A stretch of DNA of 64,000 nt from Melampsora larici-populina 98AG31 (GCF_000204055.1 NW_006768765.1:3279818-3343817), one strand, 5' to 3'; positions 9,837 through 21,963 are shown, counted from the stretch's first letter. The notes: generated from the sequence alone by a model not told the origin. Made by a program: numbers and translations.

Positions 9837-12139
9837 GCTCCCGAAGGCCGGGTGTTCCCGATTTGGGTGTTGGTACGAGACTGGCCAGTACCAAAAAACC
9901 TATCAGAGGTATTAACCTTTTTAGGATTCTCAAACTTTTACAGAAGATTTATCAATCACTTTTCAACGATCGCAAGACCATTACACAAATTATCCCAAGA
10001 CAATGTGAAATTTGAATGGACAAAAGAGAGAAATGAAGCCTTTGAAACTCTGAAGCATGCATTCACGTCAGCTCCGGTCTGAACAATAGCAGATCCGTAT
10101 CGGCCATTTTACCGGAGTGCGACTGCTCCGATTTTGCATTAGGAGCAGTCCTCTCACAGGTCTCGGAGGCGGATGGCGAATTACACCCAGTAGTGTTCCT
10201 GTCCCGCTCTTTGATCAAAGCAGAACGTAATTACAAAGTCTTTGATAAGGAACTTCTTGCAGTAATTTTGGCGTTCAAGGAGTGGAGGCATCACCTTGAA
10301 GGTAATCCCAACAGGCTTAATGTTGTAGTGTAGACAGACCACAAGAATTTAGAATCCCTTATGACAACTAAAGAATTGACTCATAGGCAAGCAAGGTGGG
10401 CTGAGATATTAGGTAGTTTCAACTTCAAGATACGATTCTGTCCAGGAAAGCACTCTGCAAAACCTGATGCTCTATCAAGAAGGCCGGATTTGAAACCAAG
10501 TGATAGCAACAAACTCTCTTTTGGCCAATTGCTCAAGCCGGAAAACTTACCCACCAACACTTTCATTGATGAGCTAGATGCATTTGAGGACTGGTTCTTT
10601 GAAGAGGGGATGATGGAAGTTGAAATCAATGCAATAACACCAGCAGATGAAATAGGGAATGATAGAATGGTCATTCATGAGATCAGAAAACTCTTGATGA
10701 AAGATGAAAAGATAGCTGAAATCATGAGGTTCTGTAAAGATTTACCAAACTAAAAACACACGGCGGACTACTTGGTTGACGATAGTATCCTATACTTTAG
10801 AGAAAAGATAGTCGTACCAAGTAACAATAATATCAAGCTTCAGATTTTGAAATCAAGACACGATAGCAAAATGGTGGGTCACCCGGGTAGAATGAGGACT
10901 CTAATGATGGTCAAGAGAAATTTTCACTGGCAGTCAATGAAGGTGTTTGTCAATAAATACGTGGAAGGTTGTCAATTGTGCCAGAGAGTGAAATCAAGGA
11001 ACACAAAACCGTATGGAAGTTTGCAACCATTACCTGTTCCTCAAGGCCCATGGGTAGATGTGTGTTATGATTTGATCACTGACCTCCCATATTCAGAAGG
11101 ATATGACAGCATCTTGACTGTAGTAGACCGCTTCAGCAAGATGGCCCATTTCATACCGTGCCAGAAAACAATGAATTCTGAAGAGTTAGCAAGATTGATG
11201 ATACAAGAAGTGTGGACACTCCATGGAACACCAAACACAATCATGTCAGATAGAGGAAACATATTTATCTCAAAGATCACAAGAGAAATGAACAAAGTTT
11301 TAGGAATCAAAACACAAGCATCAACAGTGTACCATCCGCAAACATATGGTCAATCAGAGATTACTAACAAGGCAGTAGAACAATATCTACAACATTTTGT
11401 ATCATATAAACAAGACTATTGGCGAGAACTCCTACCAATGGTGGAGTTTTTGTACAACAATAATCTTCATGTTTCAATAGGAATGTAGCCATTTAAAGCT
11501 AACTACGGTTTTGATGTCAACTTCACAGGAATCCTTAGTAATGAACAATGCTTACCAGTAATTGAAGAACACTTGAAAATCATCAACAAAGTTCAAGACA
11601 AGCTCAAAGATGCAATGAATGAAGCTCAAGAAGTAATGAAGAAACATCACGATCAAAAAGTGCTCAAATCACCAACATGGGAAGAAGGAGATCAAGTTTG
11701 GCTTAGTAGCAAACATGTGTCAACAACAAGACCCACCACTAAATTCTTGCACAGATGGCTGGGACCTTTCCAAATTGAAAAGAGAATATCTACCAATGCT
11801 TACAAATTAATGTTGCCCAGAGAAATGCAGGACATACATCCGTTTTTCCACGTGAACCTCCTACAAAAGTTCAAGGAAACAGAAATACGAGGTCAAATCA
11901 ATAAACCACCACCTCTGGTCAATATTCAAGGGAATGAAGAAGATGAAGTTGAAGAAGTTTTAAACAAAAGAAAGCGTAGAGGAAAATTAGAATACTCCAT
12001 TAGTTGGAAGGGGTATGGAGCAAATCACGACTTGTAGGAACCTGAGAAGAACTTAACCAATGCTGAAGAAAAAGTCAAGACATCTAATGAGAGATCCCCA
12101 GATGCAGAAAAGAAATACTTTAGGTCATGGAGAAAGTGA
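9837..12139 (+). pseudogene. Ty3/gypsy pol fragment (end of RT to chromodomain)
   Basis: The reading frame begins with RDWPVPKNLSEV and FLGFSNFYRRF of the RT thumb region. It continues through a damaged RNase H part (about 10080-10350, with stops and a frameshift), then DHKNLESL, HRQARWAEILGSF and ADALSRR-like sequence (PDALSRRPD). The integrase part has HPGRMRT, CQLCQRVK, VVDRFSKMAHF and SDRGNIF, and the end holds a WLGPF GPF/Y block and a chromodomain-like LEYSISWKGYG. In-frame stops occur at least near 10080, 10332, 10750, 11486 and 12035. The element cannot move by itself. Confidence 0.85.
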
Positions 12140-12236
12140 GAGAGGGCAAAGCTTTTTGTCCCACAGGGTTTTAATGCTAGCCCGTGGAAAGACATCTAAC
12201 CTGTCAAGAGGGGGTTGAGGTGTGGAGGGGGAGTGG

Positions 12237-12398
12237 TGTTATGAGCCTATTAGCATACTTGTCATATATGCTTGTACTGTATCTTCCTCTGATGCTAGCT
12301 CTTGTTCTGGACTCACGTGTACAGCCTTTCCTCATGTTGCAATCCTATTATCATAGCACTTGTCCTTTCTCTCTCTGCTCACTAGCCTGGTCATAACA
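12237..12398 (+). repeat. 3' LTR of the truncated gypsy copy (162 bp)
   Basis: The segment starts TGTTATGA and ends TCATAACA, a perfect 8-bp inverted repeat in the TG...CA layout of LTRs. A purine-rich tract (AGGTGTGGAGGGGGAG) lies directly before it, as expected for a 3' LTR. At 162 bp it is short for a gypsy LTR. Confidence 0.75.
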
Positions 12399-12510
12399 GA
12401 AGGTATGAATGATCAACAGTGATAAGGCCAGAGGCATTCAAATGTTAGGACTTGGTGTAAAACTGGTGATGTTGATAAGGTGGTGAAAATGAATTGGAGA
12501 TAAATAGATA

Positions 12511-13125
12511 ACCTTGTGGGTAGCTCTGGTGTAGATGATATAGGATTCAGTAAAGATTGTTCACTAATAATCTCAAAAATTGTTAGATCAAAGATTTTTA
12601 TAAGAAAAATTCCACCATCAACGGAAACCAAATCACCGTGGATATTTTGGACACTGCAGGTACCAAACAAGTACATTCAATTTACTCAATGGGAGCGGAA
12701 GTCCTTTTGGAGAATAAGAATATTAGATGTGGCTTTTTTCTTGACCTCTTGCTAATCTGAATGTTCAACTTTCAGAAAGCTCACATGTTTGTCAATTGAT
12801 CACTTACATTTTTGGTTTTACCTTCAGTCTAGGTCAAATCTGGCCATGGATTCATTCTTGTTTTTGCTCTCAACAACATCAAACCCATGCACAAAGTAGA
12901 AGCCCTGTGTGAGCCCATATTGCTTCTGCAAGAGGCAGAAGGAATTGGAAAGACAATCCCAATGGTGCTTTGTGGCAACAAATTTGATTGGGAAGACCAT
13001 ATGGTAGAGTGAAGCTGGGCTGTAAACCTTTCACACAAGTGGGGAGGAGTGCCTAAGTATGAGACTAGCACTAAGACAGGGATCAATGTAGATGAGGTAG
13101 TGGTAGACCTGGTACGGCAACTCAT
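12511..13125 (+). pseudogene. Ras-family small GTPase pseudogene
   Basis: Pieces of all main Ras motifs appear in order but in several frames. A decayed G1 loop reads LVGSSGVDDIG (12512-12544), where Lys-Ser/Thr of GxxxxGK(S/T) is lost. The next segment reads FYKKNSTINGNQITVDILDTAG with an intact G3 DTAG (about 12652-12663). Then come GHGFILVFALNN, an intact G4-like CGNKFD (12971-12988), and a G5-like ETSTKT (from 13061) followed by INVDEVVVDLVRQL. An in-frame TGA lies after the G4 block, and non-matching sequence separates the pieces (old introns or insertions). The protein would have been a membrane-signalling GTPase. It is not functional. Confidence 0.75.
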
Positions 13126-13942
13126 TAAGGCAGAGATTGACTCAGCAATCTGGTACTACTCAGATGAAGGCAAATTTTGAAGGGGAAAAGTCTAGGCAAG
13201 CCATGTACAATATTATAAACTCAATCTGTGTTGTTCAACCAATATTGATCCCTCTTTGCGACTGCAATGAAGTCATCAAGGACAGAGGTCAACTTGGTCC
13301 CACCAACTTTGCGCTCCACATGCATCTAGGTTTCAAGGAGACGACATAAGCATTTTTTCCACATATTTGCAACCATCATACTTTCTTTTTAATTCTGATC
13401 CATATGATTATTGGTGTGTGTATACTCTGTTTAATTTCCGTGATCTAGACTCTTGCACACATCATTTGCTTCCTGCTTTTCATGTTACCTTATTTTTGTT
13501 TTGTTTTTCAAGATTGGGGCAGGATTTCTCACATTGATTACGCGAATAAGCACACTTCTCCGCTCTTCATAATATTTACATTTTTTTGATTATATCTATC
13601 TCCAAATTTGTAATCAATCGTGTCCCCTTGGATGGTTGAAGGAAAGTCGAATAAATCAAATCCTCTACCTGATTCAAGGTTGTGTTATTATTTGCTTAGC
13701 ATTGCTTTCGATCCCATCTTGGCCTTTCTTGAATACCAGAGATTCACACAAATCCCTTTGATGCATGACCGGGTGGCAGAATTTTACACCACCCACTTTA
13801 CACCTACAAATCCGGTCTATTCAGCAGTACGCGTCATGCTACTATGATGACGTCGCTACAAAACCCTCAATTCAGTCCCCCAAGACCCACTTCGTCTATC
13901 AGCCATATCGAGACAAGTCAAGCGCGGATAAATCATCTCACA
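13126..13942. other. Gene-free stretch left of the CACTA element
   Basis: No gene recognised. Positions about 13784-13820 resemble the left edge of the fold-back element near 30940-30976 (both contain CCCACTTTACACC and ACAAATCCGG), so a relic of that repeat family is likely here. Confidence 0.4.
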
Positions 13943-14357
13943 CACTGCAAGGAGAATTGTGTCACTCGAGTGTGAGTATGTAGTGTATTACTCACACTCT
14001 CAGGGTACATACTCAAAATATGAGTGACAATTTGTCACATCGCTGACGTGTGAGTTTAAAGCACATTAAGGGCCCTCGAGTCATGGGTTTTGGCTCCTCG
14101 GACTAAACTGTCTTATGTGAGCTCTGTCATACACACGTATGAAAAGCTTACCAACATACACATATACGTCCTGCTACTTATGCTGGGATTTTACAGAATT
14201 TTACCTCGAATTAAACATACGCTTCTGCATGGCTAAAAGTATGATAGGTGGCTGGCTTAGGTCCCTCGGTGGGCCACCGACATGTATACACAACAGGCCG
14301 CACTGGCATGCCCCGACCCGTGGTAGAAAATCACATGAGGCCCTGGGCCTGACCCGT
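13943..14357 (+). repeat. Left 415-bp terminal inverted repeat of the CACTA element
   Basis: Matches the reverse complement of the right repeat with only scattered differences, several of which are TCG on one side and TTG on the other. It begins CACTGCAAGGAG directly after the ACA target duplication. Confidence 0.88.
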
Positions 14358-14381
14358 GCTCAGGAGTTTGCACAGGTCACA

Positions 14382-14555
14382 CAAACTGCAGTTTGACAGC
14401 TTGCCCCCGGACACCGTGTGTAATCCAGTCAGTGGTCAAACTGCAGTTAGTTTGTGTTGCAGCAGAAGACAAACTGCCCACAGGGCAATCCAAACTGTCT
14501 ATCAAACTGCAGTTTGCAACCTTGTTGTTTGCAGCTAAACACAAACTGCAGTTTG
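14382..14555. promoter_or_regulatory. Left subterminal palindromes (CAAACTGCAGTTTG)
   Basis: The 14-bp perfect palindrome CAAACTGCAGTTTG occurs at 14382-14395, 14503-14516 and 14542-14555, with a partial copy at 14437-14448. Subterminal repeats in CACTA elements are binding sites for element-encoded proteins, so this role is inferred here. Confidence 0.6.
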
Positions 14556-14678
14556 GCAGTATGCCCTTGAACCCAGGAGTCAGGGCAATCCAATCGACCA
14601 ATCTCATCTCAAACACCCACTTGAACAGTATCAACATCCTCCACAAGTCACCTTCAACTCAACAAGTCACCCTTAAAC

Positions 14679-17600
14679 ATGAACCGTCCATGCGACTGCC
14701 GCAAGTGCTGGACAAAACACGGATCAGGTGGCCCAACAGTATCTTCACTGACTATTCGAAGGCATCACGAGAGGAATGGACCACGTCCGGTCACCTCCCA
14801 GCCTGAATCTCAGCCAGTTTCTCCTCAGCCACCGACACCGTCATCAAACCCTGCACCACCGGTCTTGCCTTCTTTGCGAAGCTGTTCCGACACACTGGTA
14901 TCCTCAGCTCAGGATGATATGCTCAAGATCGGTTTGTCAAACCTCAAGATTACTTCCTCGCCTCCAGTTCTCAATAACCTCATTGATAGCACCCAAAAGT
15001 TGGATAGCAAAGGTATACAATCTCCAGGTAAGAACTATCAGTCCTCAGCTGATATGCGAAACTGACATATTATACTGCCTTTTTAGCAGGTGCGACCGAT
15101 GGAAGCTGGCTATTTCTATGTGTTTCTCTGGTCACTTATCTCCATGTGATTGCAGGAGTCAGCTTGAAGGCTGTTAATACTACACTTCGAATCTTACACC
15201 TTGCATTCACACGGTTCACCAAAGGAATGGTTCTCCATGAACACGATCAATATCTTCTCAAAACATTTCCACTTGAATTTAGTACAGCAATGAAGTGGTT
15301 AGATATTGAAGCGGATCTTGAGCGCAGTGTCTGCTGTCCAAAGTGCTTCAAAAGATATCGATATCCTTCGGCGGACGAACCATCAATCCCTCAGTTATGC
15401 ACCCGTAAAGAAACCGACCGTAGCAAGGCATGCAACGAACCTCTTTTTCAAAAAAACAATGTCCCATTCCGCTTTTACTCCACTCAGCCATTCATTCCTT
15501 GGCTCACACGCTTTGTCAAAAGGCCTACTATCGAAGATCTATTGGACCAGTCTGTCTTAGTACATCAGTCACCTCCTCGATCACCTGCAGTAGATATTTG
15601 GGACGGCGCTATGTGGAGAAGTTTTCAAGATCCTCAATCACAATCGACATTCACTCAAAAACCTGGTAATCTAGCTTTTGGTATCTACGTTGATTGGTTC
15701 AACCCATTTGGCAATAAGATTGCAGGTAAAAAATCCTCCGTTGGAGCTATCATCCTTTTTTGTCTTTCACTTCCACCCAAAATCCGCTACAAACTCGAAA
15801 ATATCTGTGTTGTTGGAATCACCCCAGGACCGAACGAGCCAACAGTTCTTCAGATGAACAATGTTATTGATGATCTTGTAGCTGAGCTCAAACACTTATG
15901 GCACCATGGAATCAAAATCACCACTGCAAAACACCCAGAAGGTTGATTGATACGAGTAGCACTTATTGTTGCAGTTTGTGATCTACCGGCAGTGCGTAAA
16001 TTGATTGGGTATGCATCACATAGTGCCCGCCATTTCTGTTCATTCTGTTATCTCACACAAGACTCAAATCACTCACTCGACTATCAAAGCTGGACTCTCC
16101 GATGTCATTCAGATCATAATCAACAGGCCAAGGCCTGGAGAGACGCGAAAACTCATAAGGCTCGTGATCAAATCTTTGAGACATGCGGTGTTCGATGGTC
16201 TTGCTTAAACGAACTGGAATACTGGGATCCCACAAAGATGGTTGTTGTTGATACAATGCACTGCATCAGTGGTATTCTTGAATATCACTTCAGGCGTGTT
16301 TGGAACCTTGACAAATTAGGAAAATCACTTGAAAAGAAGAAGGATTCAACATCAGCTCTCTTACAAGAAGCAATGTCCACCAACTTAGACATCACCGACA
16401 ATTCAGACATCAACATGACAGACGATTGGCAGCCTATTCAGCTCGATCTGGACCATGCAATGGGTTCCAACATCACTTCTAGTATGTCATCATTCAATCA
16501 ACGTGACCATGGATTTGCATTCAATCCATGTGCTCTGAACTCATTGGAAGAAGGACTTCAAAACGAAGATGAGGATATTCTCTATGATGAAGATGGAAAT
16601 GAACTCTTTCTGCAGCTTAATAATTCTTCACCTGATGTAGAACAAAAAGACCTGCTTGATACGGGTGGGCTTAAGAAGATAAGATCGACAATCTCGACTA
16701 CATCCATTCCATCATGGATGTATCCACCACCTGCCAATCTTGGAAGCGCTTCACACAGAAAACTGCGATCGTCTGATTGGATAATATTATTCACGATCCA
16801 TCTCCCGGTGGCAATGTTTGCACTACTTCAAGCCTCAAAAATCGATCCTGATGTCGTCACAAACGTTCTTCATCTTTGTAGCTTGACTGAGATCGTGATG
16901 AATTATCAAACAAGTGACATCAATATCAGAGATTACTTTGATCATCTAGTCGCTTATTGATCTGGTCTACAGAAACGACGCTCGGATTTGAAACCCACGC
17001 CTAATCAACACATGGCATTCCATGTGCCATTTCAATTCTATAATTATGGCCCATCAGCATATCTAGCTGCCTGGCAGTTCGAACAATACAATGGAATATT
17101 ACAAAAAATTCCAAACAATCGCAGGATATGTAAGTTTGTTTTCATTCACCTTTTCAATAATGAAGATACTGAGTTTTATGCTGATTTTTTCCCTATTACA
17201 CAGGGGAACTGGATCTAACAATGCTTTGACAGATCTGCCGAGCTTCCAATCTTGCTATTTTATTAGATTCTCCGGACACCCCAGATTGCGTGAAGGAAGT
17301 AAGTGAACTCCTGAAAGGTGGTAAAAAATTATCGTCTAAAGTTGGGGAAATTCCCACCGACATCGATCAAGATTCATCAAACTCCAAAATCCAGCATATG
17401 CCAGACGTGCTCTGCGCCTTCACCTATGCAGCACTACTGGAGAGACTTAAGCTTATGGACATCTCAAACATGCATCAACTGGCTACATCGGATTCAAGTA
17501 CCAGCTGTGTATCATCGCGAGTCAAGTTTGCTACACGAATTGTCTGGAAAGGGCTTTCACTTTCATCTTACACAGTCAATCATAGAAATGGGATTATAGA

Positions 17601-18000
17601 ATACATTCCGGTCGACCTCACCAGTAACAAATCAAGCCCAAAGATGGGACAAATCTTGAACATTTTTCATCATGTTCGCAACTGTACAACAACTGGCAAA
17701 GACATCCAGGACACATTCATTTCGGTTCTCCCGTTCAAAGCATTAGATGAAGATGATCAACATCGAAATCCATTCAAGGATTGGGATCAGTTAAAATTTG
17801 ACTTATTCTATGCACATCCGACAAATGATCAAATCAAAAAAGACCTTGGATTAAATTGCAATATGATTCCTGAGGTTATAGCTCTCAAACAAGTATTCTA
17901 TCCCACCGCCTCTTACACTTACGCCTCTGGAACCTTTGGAATCCAATCGTCTACAATTGCAATCAAATCATTATCCCGAGGCCGCCATACTTGGTCATGA
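14679..18000 (+). pseudogene. CACTA/Plavaka-like transposase with three in-frame TGA stops
   Basis: Exons: 14679-15027, 15090 (or 15087, NAGNAG acceptor) to 17129, and 17204-18000, with agreeing phases. The N-terminus MNRPCDCRKCWTKHGSGG and a later CCPKCFKRY look like zinc-binding parts. The core block LAFGIYVDWFNPFGNKIAG, then GITPGPNEP, VCDLPAVRKLIGYASHS, FCSFCYLT and DPTKMVVVDTMHC, matches recalled Tnp2/Plavaka-type transposases of basidiomycetes. Three premature TGA codons, at 15944-15946, 16958-16960 and 17227-17229, each sit where CGA (Arg) would fit, and each follows a T. The frame is otherwise open, so the gene was disabled recently by point mutation. Confidence 0.85.
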
Positions 18001-18503
18001 GGCCAAAATTTCATTTTCATTTTTTATTTCAACTCTTATTTCAACTCTTTCATTTCATTTTCTACTCAACTATCATGTCATTTTTTATGTGACTCATCCG
18101 GCAATTTCATTTTGTTTTTGACTCCCATCCGGCTATTTGTATTTGACTCGTTTCCGTCTACGTATTTCATTCTCATGACCCAAAGCAGAGAAGCGTTCCC
18201 TCCGATATACACAGTCGACCCACTTTCAAATTAATTTCATATTAAAACTTTCATTTTCTATCACAAGTTTTCATCACCTATCCCTTCATATTCTTACTCC
18301 GAATCTTGATATAAAAGCAACTAACCTTTTTCTGTAGTTTGTCCATCCTCAGCTCCCATCTGTCTCCTCAGCTCTTTCAAACACATCAATTTATCCTGTC
18401 CCATAGTCTGTCCATCCCTAACTAAAGCCGAACCACCTTTCCATTACCTTTTTTGATCCAATCGAGTCTTCTCAATTTACCTTTTCCAATTCAATAAGTT
18501 TCA
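18001..18503. other. Gap between the two genes of the CACTA element
   Basis: Pyrimidine-rich sequence with CATTTCATTTT-like repeats near 18005-18120, then a C/T-rich stretch leading to the start codon of the accessory gene, as in many fungal promoters. No coding sequence recognised. Confidence 0.5.
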
Positions 18504-20201
18504 ATGTCTGATCCCTCTCCAAACACCACTTCAACTCCTTCTCGCCCTCCACCCAACACTCAATTGCCTCAGTCAGCTCCAAATGATCCTTATGGCGACA
18601 TGCGACAGCTTCAAGCCCGATGGCAATCTTTGTCCCTCAATAACACGCCGGCTAGTACTCCCAGTCCACCAAAACGCAAAGTCTACAAACCTCGAGAAGC
18701 CAAGAAGAAAAGGCAACCACGTGATATGTACGAAGAAATTGACCTTGTCTTCCTGGTGAGATCTTTTCCTTTAAATTGAACAACTGCAGCACATTCTGAC
18801 GTACCATGACATCTTGCCTTAGAGATCATGCTATGTTTTAACCATGGCCCTGATGGGACAAACCGACGCAAAATCTCCATTTCCGCCACCACCAGATCAG
18901 TTCTATAATTGCTCACTTCAACGATTTATCGGACTCAACCCGGACCCCGAAGGTTCTGAAGCACCGGCCCTTCAAACTACCAAAATACGTGGAATCAGCA
19001 ATCATAAACATAAACTGGACCGTGACTATATTGACTACATAAAGGGAGCCATGGCAACTTGTCACATTTACTTTTTCACTATGGACTGGGGTGCTCACAT
19101 TGACGATCAGTTCAATCAAATCATGATTCAGTTCTTTGTGAAAGTTTGGAAGTGGGGGTTGAATAGTTTTAGATTTCCGCCAGCTGCCAAAAAGGAAGCT
19201 GAGCGACTTGAGATGAACGACAAGATCCTCGCAGCTATCTACGTCAGGCATTATAAGTACCTTCGTACTCAATACAAGAAGCTTGTACTCAACGATAATG
19301 CGCTAATCGAAGAACAAGCGCGAAACTCTCTCAGTGTGGCTTTACTACGTGTATGTATCTATTTTTTCTATCACTTTTCCACTTCATCTATAACAGCAAC
19401 TTATATATCATCTATTTCTATGCATTTATTTAGAAAACCGAGGATCACCAACGATATCTCATGGCCATGGGTACTCTGCCATGCTATGTTGATACATTTG
19501 AAAATCGATACGTAAACTCTGACTGCGAAGTTGAGCCCGATGCAACCTTCCCACAATACGAAATTGAATATGCCAAGGTACCTTTTTGGCAATCTCCTAT
19601 CGCAACTCAGTTTATCGACTTTATTGAAAATCATCGATCAACCACCAAGTCTGTTACTCCTGGCTTCAAGGGGAGACCCAAGCGTGGTAATAAGGCTCGC
19701 CCACGTCGCCGTCGTAACCCACCTGTTGTGGACTACGATGTTAAACCACCGCCTGGTCTTCCCGAAGATTGGTACAACCCTGAATACTTAGCTCTCATAA
19801 CATACGAAGACATCCTGGATTTAGAGATGGGACCTCGAATGTTCCCTCCTTCTGGGAATTTCATGAGTATATTCCCATCGATTTCGGACGTCACCTTGTA
19901 TGATAAATCTGGAGAAGCATGTATCCCTCCACATCTTTTGAACTTCCCACTCGCTCCATTTATGACTGGCAGAACTTTTCCAGAATGTCCTCAGTATGAC
20001 TTTGTAAATCATCCACTCTTCAATATGCCTCCTAGGTCAGCAAACGCAGAACAGCCTACCCCCGGAAGCTCAGCAAACGCACAACAACCTACCCCTGGAA
20101 GCTCAGCAAATGTACAACGATCAGCGGCGATGGAAGAATCAGAGTTCATGATGGAGCATGACTCCCTCTTTGATGGTTCCGACAGTGATGAGGAGTTATA
20201 G
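18504..20201 (+). CDS. CACTA element accessory protein, intact, unknown function
   Basis: Three exons, 18504-18755, 18823-19350 and 19434-20201, all phase 0 with GT-AG borders, encode 515 residues without a break. The N-terminus is rich in Pro, Ser and Thr and followed by a basic patch (PKRKVYKPREAKKKRQPR). The middle has aromatic and helical sequence (MDWGAHIDDQFNQIMIQFF, KVWKWGLNSFRF). A second basic patch (KGRPKRGNKARPRRRR) lies near residue 330. Near the C-terminus an 11-residue unit SANAQQPTPGS occurs about three times, before an acidic end. I do not recognise the domain. By position and basic character it may bind DNA, such as the subterminal palindromes, like the second protein of plant CACTA elements. 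That role is inference. Confidence 0.75.
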
Positions 20202-20885
20202 GTTGTTTGTGTTTTTTCTTATATTTTCCTTTTTACCTCTTGATCTGTGTTGTTTATCTCTGCAAAAATTGTCCAAAACCAAAAAAATGGTCCGTGCTGT
20301 GCTTTGATTAAAAAACTTGTAAACCAAAAAAATATTTTCCTAGACTTGTATTCAACAATACAAAAGTCTTCTCGTTGTACTTCCACAAAAAAACTCGAAA
20401 ACTTAAAAAAAATGTATTTTCTTTGATTCCTATATCTCTTTTCTTGGCTGGTTGATGTGCAATTTGATTGTTTCAATTATTGCAACTCTTTGCGTAGTCC
20501 ACCATCATTGGAAGACGTGGAACAATTTTTTCTGTGTCTGTTCATGTGCCCAACAGGATGAGTTTTTGTGAGATTACACAATTTGCGAAGAGCTCAAACT
20601 ACAGTTTGCGTTCAGCGGCAAAGAAAACAATCACACAAACTGCAGTTTGTGCTTAACTGCAAAAAACGATCCGAAACATAGCTTTTTAAAGGGATGATGA
20701 ATCTTTATGAGATTACGAAATTGCGAAGGGTCAAAACTACAGTTGCTGTTCAACAGCCAAGAAAACAAAACTGTAGTTTGTACTCAGCTGCAAAAAGAAC
20801 GAGAACGTCTCAAACTACAGTTTGACAGACCTGTGTTTTTGGTCAACTGATTTCAGCAGTGACAAGTGGAGTTTTGACGGATCCT
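20202..20885. promoter_or_regulatory. Right subterminal region with CAAACT(A/G)CAGTTTG palindromes
   Basis: After the accessory gene comes A/T-rich 3' sequence. Palindrome copies then appear at 20595-20608, 20636-20649 and 20811-20824, with weaker copies near 20733 and 20766. They mirror the left subterminal cluster. Confidence 0.6.
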
Positions 20886-21236
20886 ACGGGTCAGGCCCAG
20901 GGCCTCATGTGATTTTCTACCACGGGTCGGGGCATGCCAGTGCGGCCTGTTGTGTATACATGTCGGTGGCCCACCAAGGGACCTAAGCCAGCCACCTATC
21001 ATACTTTTAGCCATGCAGAAGCGTATGTTTAATTCGAGGTAAAATTCTGTAAAATCCCAGCATAAGTAGCAGGACGTATATGTGTATGTTGGTAAGCTTT
21101 TCATATGTGTGTATGACAGAGCTCACGTAAGACAGTTTAGTCCGAGGAGCCAAAACCCATGACTTGAGGGCCCTTAATGTGCTTTAAACTCACACGTCAG
21201 CGATGTGACAAATTGTCACTCATATTTTGAGTATGT
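20886..21236 (-). repeat. Right terminal inverted repeat of the CACTA element, inner part
   Basis: Reverse complement of the left repeat. It is interrupted after 21236 by the gypsy insertion and completed at 27583-27646. The last five bases (TATGT) are the target duplication of the retrotransposon. Confidence 0.9.
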
Positions 21237-21521
21237 TGTAATGATTTGTAATATCAAAGAAAGACATAACAAATGTTGACTAGGATACATAACAAATAAA
21301 AGATAAAACTTGTTAGGTTACAGGATAGTAGAAGATAGTTGTTAGGATAGATGTTTATAGAAGGAATAGATGTTAATATGTGTATATAATATGTGTTATG
21401 TGTATATGGTTTTTACTTTCTCTTTATCGAATTATTAACGTAGTTTTTGTCACTCTAAAAAGTCTATACGTGCCTTAAAGTTGAGCTATGCTTGACCAGA
21501 CCCTAGACTCGAGCCCTTACA
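21237..21521 (+). repeat. 5' LTR (285 bp)
   Basis: Begins TGTAATGATT and ends GAGCCCTTACA. It differs from the 3' LTR only near 21266 (C here, A there). The bases just after it do not look like a standard tRNA primer binding site. Confidence 0.93.
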
Positions 21522-21963
21522 GTATAATTCGATCTTTACAAAAATCTTTCCGCTTTTTAGTTACATTATGCTTTATTTTTTTATAACATTTATTTCCTTC
21601 TTCATCGTAGCCTTTTATAGAGTTTCAGATATTACTTTATCGGAAATTTTGAAATTCTTAATTTTGATTTTTTTATTTCTGTTTATACTTTTTCCTGATA
21701 TGGGTAAATTACGGATGGTCATATATTTTATGTTGGAAGTGGTAGTTCCTTATACTATTTGGGGAAGTTACTACGTCATCATTGTATTTTCGTGCCTATG
21801 GTGGATTATGGATTTATTACATTTCTTGTTATTCTACTTCTTTTACTACAGTTTTTCGCTCCAAAGTCTGTCGGATAATTATCTAAAATTTTTTATTCAA
21901 TCCTTCATCACTCTGAGAAAAATCTTCTCTTATACTTCAATATTTCTTTTACATCTTTTAATT

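Larger units (their letters stand above)
9837..12398 (+). mobile_element. 5'-truncated Ty3/gypsy retrotransposon with 3' LTR
   Basis: The copy starts inside the reverse transcriptase domain and runs through RNase H, integrase and chromodomain to a purine-rich tract (about 12207-12236) and a 3' LTR. Gag, protease and most of RT are absent, and no 5' LTR is present. It is distinct in sequence from the intact gypsy element at 21237-27577. Confidence 0.85.

Noticed and set aside
21568..21963. Start of the gypsy polyprotein at 21568
   Set aside because: The upstream codons give only hydrophobic residues from T-rich leader; the ATG at 21964 begins a normal Gag.
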